Below are positions 26,096-34,268 of a stretch of 64,000 bases of DNA, one piece after another. The notes beneath the pieces were generated by a model. The model had not been told where the DNA came from and did not search any database. It saw only the letters and a program-made list of their open reading frames with translations. How positions within the stretch are numbered: position 1 is the first letter of the stretch; the number at the start of each line of letters is the position of its first letter. This stretch comes from Methylosinus sporium (GTDB lineage Bacteria > Pseudomonadota > Alphaproteobacteria > Rhizobiales > Beijerinckiaceae): contig NZ_PUIV01000001.1 of assembly GCF_003113265.1 (NCBI RefSeq), forward strand, positions 310,001-374,000. The letters run 5' to 3'. Made by a program: the position numbers and the translations under genes.

Positions 26096-28630
26096 ATGTT
26101 TCACAATACGGCCTTCGGGCCGAAAGCGTTGCCGCCTGCGCGACGTCGGGGAGCGTCGTCGTCGCTCGTTCGCGGCATGGCGCGCGGGCTCGCGACGGCC
26201 GGCCTATTGCCGCTCGGCGGGCCGGCGCGAGCGGAGACGCTCGCCGATCTTCTCACCACCACCAATAATGCGGAATTCGTCAGTCTCGCTCTGACCGGCG
26301 GCCTCGCGCTTTTCGCCGTCGTCGTCGCTTTCACGCATCTCGGCGAGCGCAAGGCGTGGAGCCGCCGCGAGGCGAGGCTCGCGGCCGAGCTGGAGGCGAC
26401 GCGCAAGCGGCTCGATCGCGCCGAGATTTTTCTCTCCAGCGAGCCGCAGCTCTTCGTCTCCTGGGACAATGCCGCCGGCGAGCCGGACATAGAGAACGGC
26501 CTCAATGATCCGGCCTTCGCGCGGCGCGTGCTCGCCTTCGGCTCCTGGCTCGGGCCGGAGGAGGCGGGCGCTCTGCAAGAGCGCGTCGATCGCCTGCGCC
26601 AGAATGGCGAGGGCTTTCATCTGTCGCTCGCCAGCCTGCAAGGCCGACGCTTCGACGCCGAAGGCCGCGCCGTCGCCGGCCGCGCCGTGCTGCGCATACG
26701 TGAAGTCTCCGGCGAGCGGCTCGAGCTGCTCTCCTTACGCGAGCGCCACACGCGCAGCGTCGGCGAGGTGGAGACGTTGCGCGCTCTGCTCGAGGCGCTG
26801 CCGACGCCGGTGTGGATGCGCGACACGGAGGGTCGGCTCGTTTTCGTGAACTCCGCCTATGCGCACGCAGTGGAGGCGGAGAATTCGGCCGACGCCCTGC
26901 GGCGCCAGATCGAGCTGCTCGACAATGACGCGCGTCTGCGAGCGCAGACGGCGCGCGGGCGCGACGAGGTTTGGCGCGCACGCGTGACGGCGGTGGTCGC
27001 CGGGGAGCGGCATCGTCTCGATGTCGTCGAGGCGCCCTGTCACGGCGCCGGCGCCGCGCTCGCCATCGACCGCCAGGAGATCGACAAGACGCGCGCCGAT
27101 CTCGAGCAGCAGATGCAGGCGCATTCGCGCACGCTGGATCAACTGCCCATCGCCGTCGCCATTTTCGATCGCAGCAAGCGTCTCGTCTATCGCAACGCAG
27201 CCTATGAGACTCTCTGGCCGCTCGACCGCGCCTATCTCGATCAAGGGCCGAGCGACGGCGAGATTCTCGATCGTCTGCGCGCCGAGCAGCGCCTGCCGGT
27301 GGAAGCCGATTACAAGGATTGGAAGGCGCGCCTGCTCGATGCCTATCAATCCTCGGAAGAGCATCACGAGCATGTCTGGCACATGCCGAACGGGCGCACA
27401 TTGCGCGTCGTGGTGAACGCCAATCCGCAAGGCGGCGTCACCTATCTCTACGACGATGTGAGCGAGCGCTATTTCCTCGAATCGCGTTTCCATGCGCTCG
27501 ACCGAATGCAGAACGAGACGCTGGAGAATTTGCGCGAGGGCGTCGCCGTCTTCGGCGCCGACGGCCGCTTGCGCTTCTGCAATCCGGCCTTTCTCGCGCT
27601 CTGGGCGCTGGAAAAAAGCATTCTCGACGACAAGCCGCGTTTCGACGCCGTCGCCAATCTCTGCCGGCCGCTGCATCTCAACGAAGAGACCTGGAGCGAG
27701 CTGCGCGGCTTCGTCACCGGGCTGCAGGACATGCGGCAGGGCTTCACGCGGCGCATCGAGCGTTCGGACGGCGTCGTGGTCGATTGCACCGCGCAGCCGC
27801 TGCCGGAAGGCGCGGCGCTGCTCACCTTCGTCGATGTGACGGCGGGCGTGAATGTCGAGCGTGCGCTCACCGAGCGCAATCAGGCGCTGATCGCGGCGGA
27901 GAAGATCCGCAACGATTTCGTCCATCATGTGTCGTACGAGCTGCGCTCGCCGCTCAACAACATCATCGGCTTCATCCATCTGCTCGGCGAAAAGACGACC
28001 GGCGATCTCAACGCCAAGCAGCTCGAATATCTAGGCTATGTCGGCAAATCCTCGGCGGCGCTGCTCGCCATCATCAATGATATTCTCGATCTCGCCACAA
28101 TCGACAGCGACGCCATGGAGCTCGAGCTCGAGGAGGTGGACGCGGCCGACGCCATGCGCGCCGCGGCGGAGGGCGTGCAGGATCGCCTCGCGGAGAACGA
28201 CATAGAGCTGCAGATCGTCGCCACCGGCGAGGTCGGCCGCTTCCCCGGCGACGCCAAGCGCATCCGCCAGATCCTGTTCAATCTGCTCGCCAATGCGATC
28301 GGCTTTTCTCGGCCGGGACAAAGCATTACCCTCGCGGCGATGCGTCGGGAGGGGGAAATCGTGTTCAAGGTCGCCGATCGGGGGCGGGGCATCGCCCCGG
28401 AGGTCCTCGAGAAAGTCTTCGACCGTTTCGAGTCGCACACCTCGGGCTCGCGCCACAGGGGCGTCGGGCTCGGCCTCTCCATCGTGCGCGCCTTCACCGA
28501 GCTGCATGGCGGGCGCGTGCTCATCGATTCCGCGCTCGGCGAGGGCACCACGGTCACTTGCATCTTCCCGGCGCGCGAGAGCGGCGGCCAGCAGGGTCTC
28601 GCCCCGCGTGAAAAAGGACAGGCCTCATGA
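26096..28630 (+). CDS. divL: DivL-like PAS sensor kinase with Tyr in the H-box
   Basis: 844 residues. N-terminal hydrophobic segments (about 25-47 and 61-81), several PAS-type domains (about 255-340, 365-480, 500-600), then a DHp and HATPase_c domain. The phospho-acceptor box reads SYELRSPLNN: Tyr614 stands where a histidine kinase has His, the defining feature of Caulobacter DivL, a scaffold that gates CckA-CtrA signalling through DivK. The ATPase boxes (NLLANAIGFS, DRGRGIAP, GVGLGLSIV) are intact. Start ATG 26096 has GGAG about 11 bases upstream. The divL-tsaE-amgK-murU order is typical of the class. It overlaps the next gene by 4 bp. Confidence 0.9.
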   Translation: MFHNTAFGPKALPPARRRGASSSLVRGMARGLATAGLLPLGGPARAETLADLLTTTNNAEFVSLALTGGLALFAVVVAFTHLGERKAWSRREARLAAELEATRKRLDRAEIFLSSEPQLFVSWDNAAGEPDIENGLNDPAFARRVLAFGSWLGPEEAGALQERVDRLRQNGEGFHLSLASLQGRRFDAEGRAVAGRAVLRIREVSGERLELLSLRERHTRSVGEVETLRALLEALPTPVWMRDTEGRLVFVNSAYAHAVEAENSADALRRQIELLDNDARLRAQTARGRDEVWRARVTAVVAGERHRLDVVEAPCHGAGAALAIDRQEIDKTRADLEQQMQAHSRTLDQLPIAVAIFDRSKRLVYRNAAYETLWPLDRAYLDQGPSDGEILDRLRAEQRLPVEADYKDWKARLLDAYQSSEEHHEHVWHMPNGRTLRVVVNANPQGGVTYLYDDVSERYFLESRFHALDRMQNETLENLREGVAVFGADGRLRFCNPAFLALWALEKSILDDKPRFDAVANLCRPLHLNEETWSELRGFVTGLQDMRQGFTRRIERSDGVVVDCTAQPLPEGAALLTFVDVTAGVNVERALTERNQALIAAEKIRNDFVHHVSYELRSPLNNIIGFIHLLGEKTTGDLNAKQLEYLGYVGKSSAALLAIINDILDLATIDSDAMELELEEVDAADAMRAAAEGVQDRLAENDIELQIVATGEVGRFPGDAKRIRQILFNLLANAIGFSRPGQSITLAAMRREGEIVFKVADRGRGIAPEVLEKVFDRFESHTSGSRHRGVGLGLSIVRAFTELHGGRVLIDSALGEGTTVTCIFPARESGGQQGLAPREKGQAS

Positions 28631-30159
28631 GTGAAGAGGCCGAATGGCTGATCGACGTCGCCGACGAGGCGCAGACCGCCGCGCTCGCCGCCAAGCTCGC
28701 CCCGCTCATTCGCGACACGGTGCGGCTCGTCACCCTTTCTGGCGATCTCGGCGCCGGCAAGACGGCCTTCGCGCGCGCGCTGATCCGCGCCCTGGCGCAG
28801 GATCCGGCGCTGGAGGCGCCGAGCCCCACCTTCACGCTGATGCAGATCTACGAGACTCCCGGCTGCCGCATATTGCACGCCGATCTCTACCGCATAGCGG
28901 GGGGCGAGGCGGAGCTCGAGGCCATGGGCTTCGACGAGGCCAGCGAGGATGCTCTGGTGCTGGTCGAATGGCCCGAGCGCGCGCCGAGCCTCTTTGCCGG
29001 CGAGCGGCTGGAGGTGCGGCTCTCCTTCGCCTCCCCGGAGACGCCCGACGCGCGCCGCATCGGCATTCTCGCCCATGGCAAGGCGGCGGGGCGGCTCAAG
29101 GCCTTTCGCACCATGCGGGAGTTTCTGGAGCGCGCCGGGTGGAGCGACGCCGCGCGCGATTATCTGCAGGGCGACGCCTCCTCGCGCATCTATGAGGCGC
29201 TGCGTCGACCGGATGGCGCCCAGGCCATATTGATGATCTCGCCGGCGCGGCCGGACGGCCCGCCCATTCGCTACGGCAAGCCCTATAGCGCCATCGCGCG
29301 GCTCGCCGAGACAGTGAAGCCCTTCGTCGCCATGGCGGAGGCGCTGCGCGCACAAGGCCTCTCCGCGCCGCAAATCTATGCTTATGATCTCTCGGCCGGC
29401 TTCGTGCTGCTGGAGGATCTCGGCCGCGACGGCGTCGTGGCCGGCGGCGCGCCGATCGCCGATCGCTATGTCGAGGCGCTGTCGGCGCTCGCGCCGCTCC
29501 ATGCCCGCCGTCTGCCGGACGTTCTTCCGGTCGAAGGCTCCGGCCCTTACCACATCCCGCCCTATGATCTCGACGCGCTGCTCATAGAGGTGGAGCTGCT
29601 GCTGGAATGGTATGCGGCGCGGGTCGGCGGCGGCGGCATCTCGTCGGGCTCCAAGGCGACCTTCGTCAACCTCTGGCGCCAGGCGCTGATCGAGATCGTG
29701 ATGTCGGCGCCGACCTGGACCTTGCGCGATTTCCACTCGCCCAATCTCATCTGGCTGCCGGACCGCGAGGGAACCGCGCGCGTCGGCGTCATCGATTTTC
29801 AGGACACTGTGCTCGGCCATCCGGCCTATGACGTGGTGTCGCTGACGCAGGACGCGCGCGTCGACGTGCCGGACGAATTGGAGATGCGGCTGCTCGGCCA
29901 TTATGCGCGCAAACGCCGCGAGGCCGATCCGCTGTTCGACATGGCGGCTTTCGCGCGCGCCTACGCCATTCTCGGCGCCCAGCGCGCGACCAAAATCCTC
30001 GGCATTTTCGCGCGGCTCGACCAGCGCGACCACAAGCCGCAATATCTCGTCCATCTGCCGCGCGTGGAAACCTATCTGCGCAAGGGCCTGCGCCATCCCG
30101 CGCTCGCCGATCTCGAGGCCTGGTATGTCGCCAACCTCCCCGCGCTCTTCCGTGCCTGA
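28627..30159 (+). CDS. Fused TsaE ATPase / AmgK-type sugar kinase
   Basis: 510 residues, two proteins in one. Residues 1 to about 155: TsaE, the ATPase for t6A37 tRNA modification, with P-loop SGDLGAGKT at 38-46, SPTFTLMQIYE and HADLYR. Residues about 165-510: aminoglycoside-phosphotransferase-fold kinase of the AmgK type, which phosphorylates MurNAc/GlcNAc at the anomeric position; catalytic LRDFHSPN (Asp368, Asn373) and VIDFQD (Asp390). The junction is continuous with no stop or slippery site. ATGA overlap with divL. murU follows, so the kinase half fits cell-wall sugar recycling. Confidence 0.93.
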   Translation: MSEEAEWLIDVADEAQTAALAAKLAPLIRDTVRLVTLSGDLGAGKTAFARALIRALAQDPALEAPSPTFTLMQIYETPGCRILHADLYRIAGGEAELEAMGFDEASEDALVLVEWPERAPSLFAGERLEVRLSFASPETPDARRIGILAHGKAAGRLKAFRTMREFLERAGWSDAARDYLQGDASSRIYEALRRPDGAQAILMISPARPDGPPIRYGKPYSAIARLAETVKPFVAMAEALRAQGLSAPQIYAYDLSAGFVLLEDLGRDGVVAGGAPIADRYVEALSALAPLHARRLPDVLPVEGSGPYHIPPYDLDALLIEVELLLEWYAARVGGGGISSGSKATFVNLWRQALIEIVMSAPTWTLRDFHSPNLIWLPDREGTARVGVIDFQDTVLGHPAYDVVSLTQDARVDVPDELEMRLLGHYARKRREADPLFDMAAFARAYAILGAQRATKILGIFARLDQRDHKPQYLVHLPRVETYLRKGLRHPALADLEAWYVANLPALFRA

Positions 30160-30862
30160 CGCGGCCTTCGTCTTCGCGGCCGGGCTCGGCTCGCGCATGA
30201 GGCCGCTGACCGACCGGCTGCCGAAGCCGCTGGTCGCGATCGCCGGCGTCACTCTGCTCGATCGCACGCTGAACGCTTTCGACGAGGCCGGCGTCGCGAC
30301 GGCGGTCGTCAATGTCCATCACCTCGCCGATCAGATCGAGACGCATCTCGAGGGCCGGCGGACTCCGCGCATAATCCTCTCGGACGAGCGCGAGAAGCTG
30401 CTCGACCAGGGCGGCGGCGTCAAAAAAGTGCTGGCGCTGTTCGAGGGCCGTCCTTTCTTCATCGCCAATACGGACGCCTTTTGGATCGGCGCGGGCTGCG
30501 ACAATCTGCAGCGCCTCGCCGCGCTGTGGAATCCGGAAATCATGGATATCGCTCTGCTGCTGGCGCCGCGACTGGGCAGCGTCGGCGTCGACTGGGACGG
30601 CGATTTCCACCGCGCCGCAGACGGTCGGCTGACGAAGCGCGCCGCCGGCGAGACGGCCGATTACGTCTATGCCGGCGTCGGCGTCGTCAAGCCGCAATTG
30701 TTCGAGAGCGTGGAGCAGGAAGCGTTTCCGCTCGCGCCTTTCTTTTTCCGGGCGGCGGAGCAGGGACGGCTCTTCGGCGTTCCGCTCGACGGCAAATGGC
30801 TGCATGTCGGCACGATGGCGGCGATAGAGGAAGCCGAGCGCGCCGTCGCCGCGGCGGGCTGA
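30125..30862 (+). CDS. murU: Nucleotidyltransferase, MurU-type (MurNAc-1-phosphate uridylyltransferase)
   Basis: 245 residues from ATG 30125, which has GAGG about 7 bases upstream; GTG 30152 is possible. It overlaps the fusion gene by 35 bp. Sugar-phosphate nucleotidyltransferase fold: FAAGLGSRMRPLTDRLPKPLV as the nucleotide-binding loop, HHLADQIETHL, and NTDAFW with a metal-binding Asp. Next to an AmgK-type kinase, the likely reaction is MurNAc-1-P plus UTP to UDP-MurNAc, bypassing de novo synthesis. A mannose-1-phosphate guanylyltransferase reading is the alternative. Confidence 0.87.
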   Translation: MSPTSPRSSVPDAAFVFAAGLGSRMRPLTDRLPKPLVAIAGVTLLDRTLNAFDEAGVATAVVNVHHLADQIETHLEGRRTPRIILSDEREKLLDQGGGVKKVLALFEGRPFFIANTDAFWIGAGCDNLQRLAALWNPEIMDIALLLAPRLGSVGVDWDGDFHRAADGRLTKRAAGETADYVYAGVGVVKPQLFESVEQEAFPLAPFFFRAAEQGRLFGVPLDGKWLHVGTMAAIEEAERAVAAAG

Positions 30863-31077
30863 TCGCGCCGAATTCGTCGCAGCCGAAAGGCGACGACGCC
30901 AAGTCGAAGGAGACGGCGGGACCCGCCGGAATTTCTTTACCCCGATGCGTCTTCGCCGGCTCGGAGCGCGAAGACTCGGCTTTTTATGACTTCGAGAGCA
31001 TGGCATAGTCGATGCTACGCTCCAGCTGGATTCTGCCGCCCCCCACATTTTTGAAGCTCACGGGACCGTGAACCGCG

Positions 31078-32244
31078 ATGATCGAATTGGCGCCGACCTT
31101 GTTTTTATTCGGCGCCTTCATGCTGTCGCTGCTGGGCGTCTTTCTCTATGCGATCTGGCGAGGAGACGAAGAGGCGCAAGAGCTCTGGTGGTGGTCCGCC
31201 GTTTTCGCGACGGCCGGCGCCGCGGCGCTCACCTACGCCTTCCGCAACGAGGCCGAATGGCTGTCGATCATTTTCGGCAATGCGCTCAATATGTGGTCCT
31301 GCGGCCTGCTCTGGACGGGCGTCGTCGTCTTCGTCGAGAAGCCTGTTCGGCTGCCGCTCGCGCTTCTCGGCGGCGCGATCTGGATCGCCGGCCTCTGGCA
31401 GGCCGACCTCAACATGCGCATCGCCGAAACTGCGGCGATCTCGGCGGTCTATGAAGCCGCCGCCGCCTGGGAATTGTTCCGCTACAATCAGATCCGCGAG
31501 CAGCGTCTCGTCTCGTCGCGCGTGACGGCCTGGATCATCGCTCTCCAGGCCGCGCTCGATTTCGCGCTCGCGGTCGCCGCGCCCTTTCTCGTGGTGGACA
31601 ATGAGAGCTTTCTCACCAGCCCTTACCTCAAGGCTCGTTTTCTCGAGCTCTCGGGCTTCGTCGCCATTCTCGGCTTTCTGGTGGCGACCCTGTCCAAGGA
31701 GCGCTTGGCGAGCCGACGAGAAGTGGCCGCGCTGATCGATCCGCTGACCGGTCTTCCCAATCGCCGCGCATTCGATCGCGCGGTCGAGCGCGCGAGGCGC
31801 GGGGCCACGCCGCGCGCCACGGCCGTGCTGGTCTTCGATCTCGACAATTTCAAATTCATCAACGATCGCTTCGGCCATGCGGTCGGCGACCGCGTGCTGG
31901 CGGCCTTCGGCGCCGCGGCGTCGCGAAGCATCCGCGCCAACGACTTGCTGGCGCGGATCGGCGGAGAGGAATTCGTCGCCATTCTCTCGCCGGCCGACCG
32001 AACGAGCGCTTTGGCGATCGCCGAGCGCATTCGCGCGGCTTTCGTTCGCGAGGCGAAGCATCTCGCCGACGGCGCGGCGACGGTCAGCGTCGGCGTCACG
32101 GTCATAGAGGGTGAGACGCCCGATCTCGCCGCTATGACGCGCGTCGCCGACGACGCGCTCTATCGCGCCAAGGCGGAGGGGCGCAATCGCGTCATTTTCG
32201 CCGGCGAGCAGCATGAGCAGACGTCGCTCGCCTCGCGTGCGTAA
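31078..32244 (+). CDS. Membrane diguanylate cyclase (GGDEF domain)
   Basis: 388 residues. About six N-terminal membrane helices (residues ~5-210), then a GGDEF domain. The active-site motif is GGEEF at 295-299, and an RxxD inhibitory site (RAND, 286-289) sits exactly five residues before it, so the enzyme should make c-di-GMP and be product-inhibited. LTGLPNRRAFD starts the domain and DDALYRAKAEGRNRV ends it. No output or PAS domain is present; the sensory input must come through the membrane part. Monocistronic by spacing. Confidence 0.92.
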   Translation: MIELAPTLFLFGAFMLSLLGVFLYAIWRGDEEAQELWWWSAVFATAGAAALTYAFRNEAEWLSIIFGNALNMWSCGLLWTGVVVFVEKPVRLPLALLGGAIWIAGLWQADLNMRIAETAAISAVYEAAAAWELFRYNQIREQRLVSSRVTAWIIALQAALDFALAVAAPFLVVDNESFLTSPYLKARFLELSGFVAILGFLVATLSKERLASRREVAALIDPLTGLPNRRAFDRAVERARRGATPRATAVLVFDLDNFKFINDRFGHAVGDRVLAAFGAAASRSIRANDLLARIGGEEFVAILSPADRTSALAIAERIRAAFVREAKHLADGAATVSVGVTVIEGETPDLAAMTRVADDALYRAKAEGRNRVIFAGEQHEQTSLASRA

Positions 32245-32344
32245 CAGCGCATTAACCAAAGCGCGTCCATAGTGCCCCTAAGTGCCGTGAGCCTCGCTGC
32301 GTGACGCGGCCGGCCGGCGCACGCCACGCAGTTTCAGGGCCGTC

Positions 32345-33835
32345 ATGGGCGAGATTATCGAATCCATCGTGATCGGCGCGGGGCCCGCCGGCCTCACCGC
32401 CGCTCATATTCTGGCGAAAAACGGACGCGAGGTTCTCGTTCTCGAGCAGGACGAGACTTATGTCGGCGGCATCAGCCGCACCGCGAGCTACAAGGGATTT
32501 CTCTTCGACATAGGCGGACACCGCTTCTTCTCGAAATCGAAAGAGATCGTCGATCTGTGGGACGAACTGCTTCCGCATGATTTCATCGAGCGTCCGCGCC
32601 TGTCGCGCATCTTCTATCGCGAAAAATTCTACGCCTATCCGCTGAAGGCCTTCGAAGCGCTGAAGAATCTCGGGCTCTTCGAGAGCGCGCGCTGCATGGC
32701 TTCCTTCGCCTTCGCCAAGGCTTTTCCGGTGAAGGAGCCGCGCTCCTTCCATCAATGGGTGCGCAATCAATTCGGCGAGCGGCTGTTCGGCATTTTCTTC
32801 AAGACCTATACGGAAAAGGTCTGGGGCATGAGCTGCGACGATATCTCCGCCGATTGGGCGGCGCAGCGCATCAAGGGTCTCAGCCTCGGCGCCGCGATCA
32901 TCGACGGCTTGCGCCGCTCTTTGAAGCTCCGCAAATCCAGCAGCGCCGCGAAGACGCTGATCGAATCCTTCCGCTATCCGCGTCGCGGTCCCGGCATGAT
33001 GTGGGAAGCCGCCGCGCGCAAGATGCAGAAGCTCGGCGGCCGTCTGCGAATGGGCTGCAAGGTCGAGCAACTCGCCTTCGATGAAGCGAGCGGAATTTGG
33101 ACCGTCACGACGCGCGACGTCAATGGCGCGAGCGAGACTCATCGCGCGCGCAATGTGCTCTCCTCCGCGCCGCTGCGCGAGGTGATGAATGCGCTGACGC
33201 CGACGCCGCTCAGCCTGTTCAACGCGCGCGCGCTGGCCTATCGCGATTTTCTCACCGTCGTGCTGATCGGACGGCCGCAGGAGGAGTTCCCCGACAATTG
33301 GATCTACATTCATGATCCGTCGGTGAAGGTCGGCCGCGTGCAGAATTTCAAATCCTGGTCGCCGGAGATGATCGCCGATGGCGTCTCCATTTGTCTCGGC
33401 CTCGAATATTTCTGTTTCGAGGGCGATGGATTGTGGAACGCCGCGGACGCCGATCTCATCGCGCTCGCCAAAGACGAGATCGAAAAGATCGGCCTCATGA
33501 CGGCGGAGGATGTGCGCGACGCCTGCGTCGTGCGTCAGGCCAAGGCCTATCCCGTCTATGACGATTCCTACGCCGCCAATGTGCAGGCCATTCGTCTCGA
33601 GCTCGCGGCGCGCTATCCCGGCCTGCATCTCGTCGGCCGCAATGGGATGCATAAATACAACAACCAGGATCATGCGATGATGACCGGCATGTTGACGGCG
33701 CTCAACATCATCGCCGGACGCGCGCTCTATGACGTCTGGGGCGTGAACGAGGACGCCGAATATACGGAAGCCGGCGTGTCCGGCGCCGAGCAGGCGCTGG
33801 CGAGCGAGCGTCTCGTGCCGAAGCGGGTCGCTTGA
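32345..33835 (+). CDS. NAD(P)/FAD-dependent oxidoreductase, UDP-galactopyranose-mutase/amine-oxidase-like
   Basis: 496 residues. N-terminal FAD-binding VIGAGPAGLTAAHILAKNG and second loop EQDETYVGGISRT, then FDIGGHRFFSK, as in the flavin amine-oxidase/Glf-like superfamily. The C-terminal region GRNGMHKYNNQDHAM is the substrate/FAD closing block of this subgroup. Such enzymes are often found with GtrA and membrane glycosyltransferases, as here, which suggests a sugar-nucleotide or lipid-linked-sugar substrate; that is inference from context. First gene of a five-gene run. Confidence 0.85.
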   Translation: MGEIIESIVIGAGPAGLTAAHILAKNGREVLVLEQDETYVGGISRTASYKGFLFDIGGHRFFSKSKEIVDLWDELLPHDFIERPRLSRIFYREKFYAYPLKAFEALKNLGLFESARCMASFAFAKAFPVKEPRSFHQWVRNQFGERLFGIFFKTYTEKVWGMSCDDISADWAAQRIKGLSLGAAIIDGLRRSLKLRKSSSAAKTLIESFRYPRRGPGMMWEAAARKMQKLGGRLRMGCKVEQLAFDEASGIWTVTTRDVNGASETHRARNVLSSAPLREVMNALTPTPLSLFNARALAYRDFLTVVLIGRPQEEFPDNWIYIHDPSVKVGRVQNFKSWSPEMIADGVSICLGLEYFCFEGDGLWNAADADLIALAKDEIEKIGLMTAEDVRDACVVRQAKAYPVYDDSYAANVQAIRLELAARYPGLHLVGRNGMHKYNNQDHAMMTGMLTALNIIAGRALYDVWGVNEDAEYTEAGVSGAEQALASERLVPKRVA

Positions 33836-33836
33836 C

Positions 33837-34268
33837 GTGTCGACGCATCGCGTCTTCGCGGCGACGCGCTTGCTGCGCGATCTCGTCGCCTATGGGCTGG
33901 CGAGCGGCGCGGCGCTGGCGCTCGATTATGGGCTGCTGCTGCTCTTCCACAAGACGCTCGGCGCGCCCTATCTCATTGCTGCGGCGATCGGCTTTTGCGG
34001 CGGGCTCGCGCTCGTCTATGCGCTCAGCATCGCAGTGGTGTTCCGCGATCGGCGCCGCGTGCGGCCGGCGTCGGAATTCACGCTCTTCTGCGTCATCGGC
34101 CTCGCCGGCTTGCTCGTCACCGAGGCGCTGATGCTCCTCCTCGTCGGCCGTCTCGGCTTCGATCCCGCCTTTGCGAAAATTCCGACGGCGGGCGTCGTCT
34201 TCCTGTTCAATTTCACCGCGCGCCGCGCGCTTCTGTTCTCGGCGCCGGCCGCGAAGGCCGCTGCGTGA
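33837..34268 (+). CDS. GtrA family membrane protein
   Basis: 143 residues from GTG 33837, 1 bp after the previous stop. Four hydrophobic helices with the GtrA/DPMS-like spacing and a C-terminal FNFTARRALLF block. GtrA-like proteins are thought to flip polyprenyl-phosphate-linked sugars across the inner membrane. No GtrB-type glycosyltransferase is adjacent. It shares a GTGA overlap with the next gene. Confidence 0.88.
   Translation: MSTHRVFAATRLLRDLVAYGLASGAALALDYGLLLLFHKTLGAPYLIAAAIGFCGGLALVYALSIAVVFRDRRRVRPASEFTLFCVIGLAGLLVTEALMLLLVGRLGFDPAFAKIPTAGVVFLFNFTARRALLFSAPAAKAAA

Noticed and set aside
28036-30312. 758-codon minus-strand frame opposite divL, tsaE-amgK and murU
   Set aside because: Shadow of three genes with intact catalytic motifs on the plus strand.
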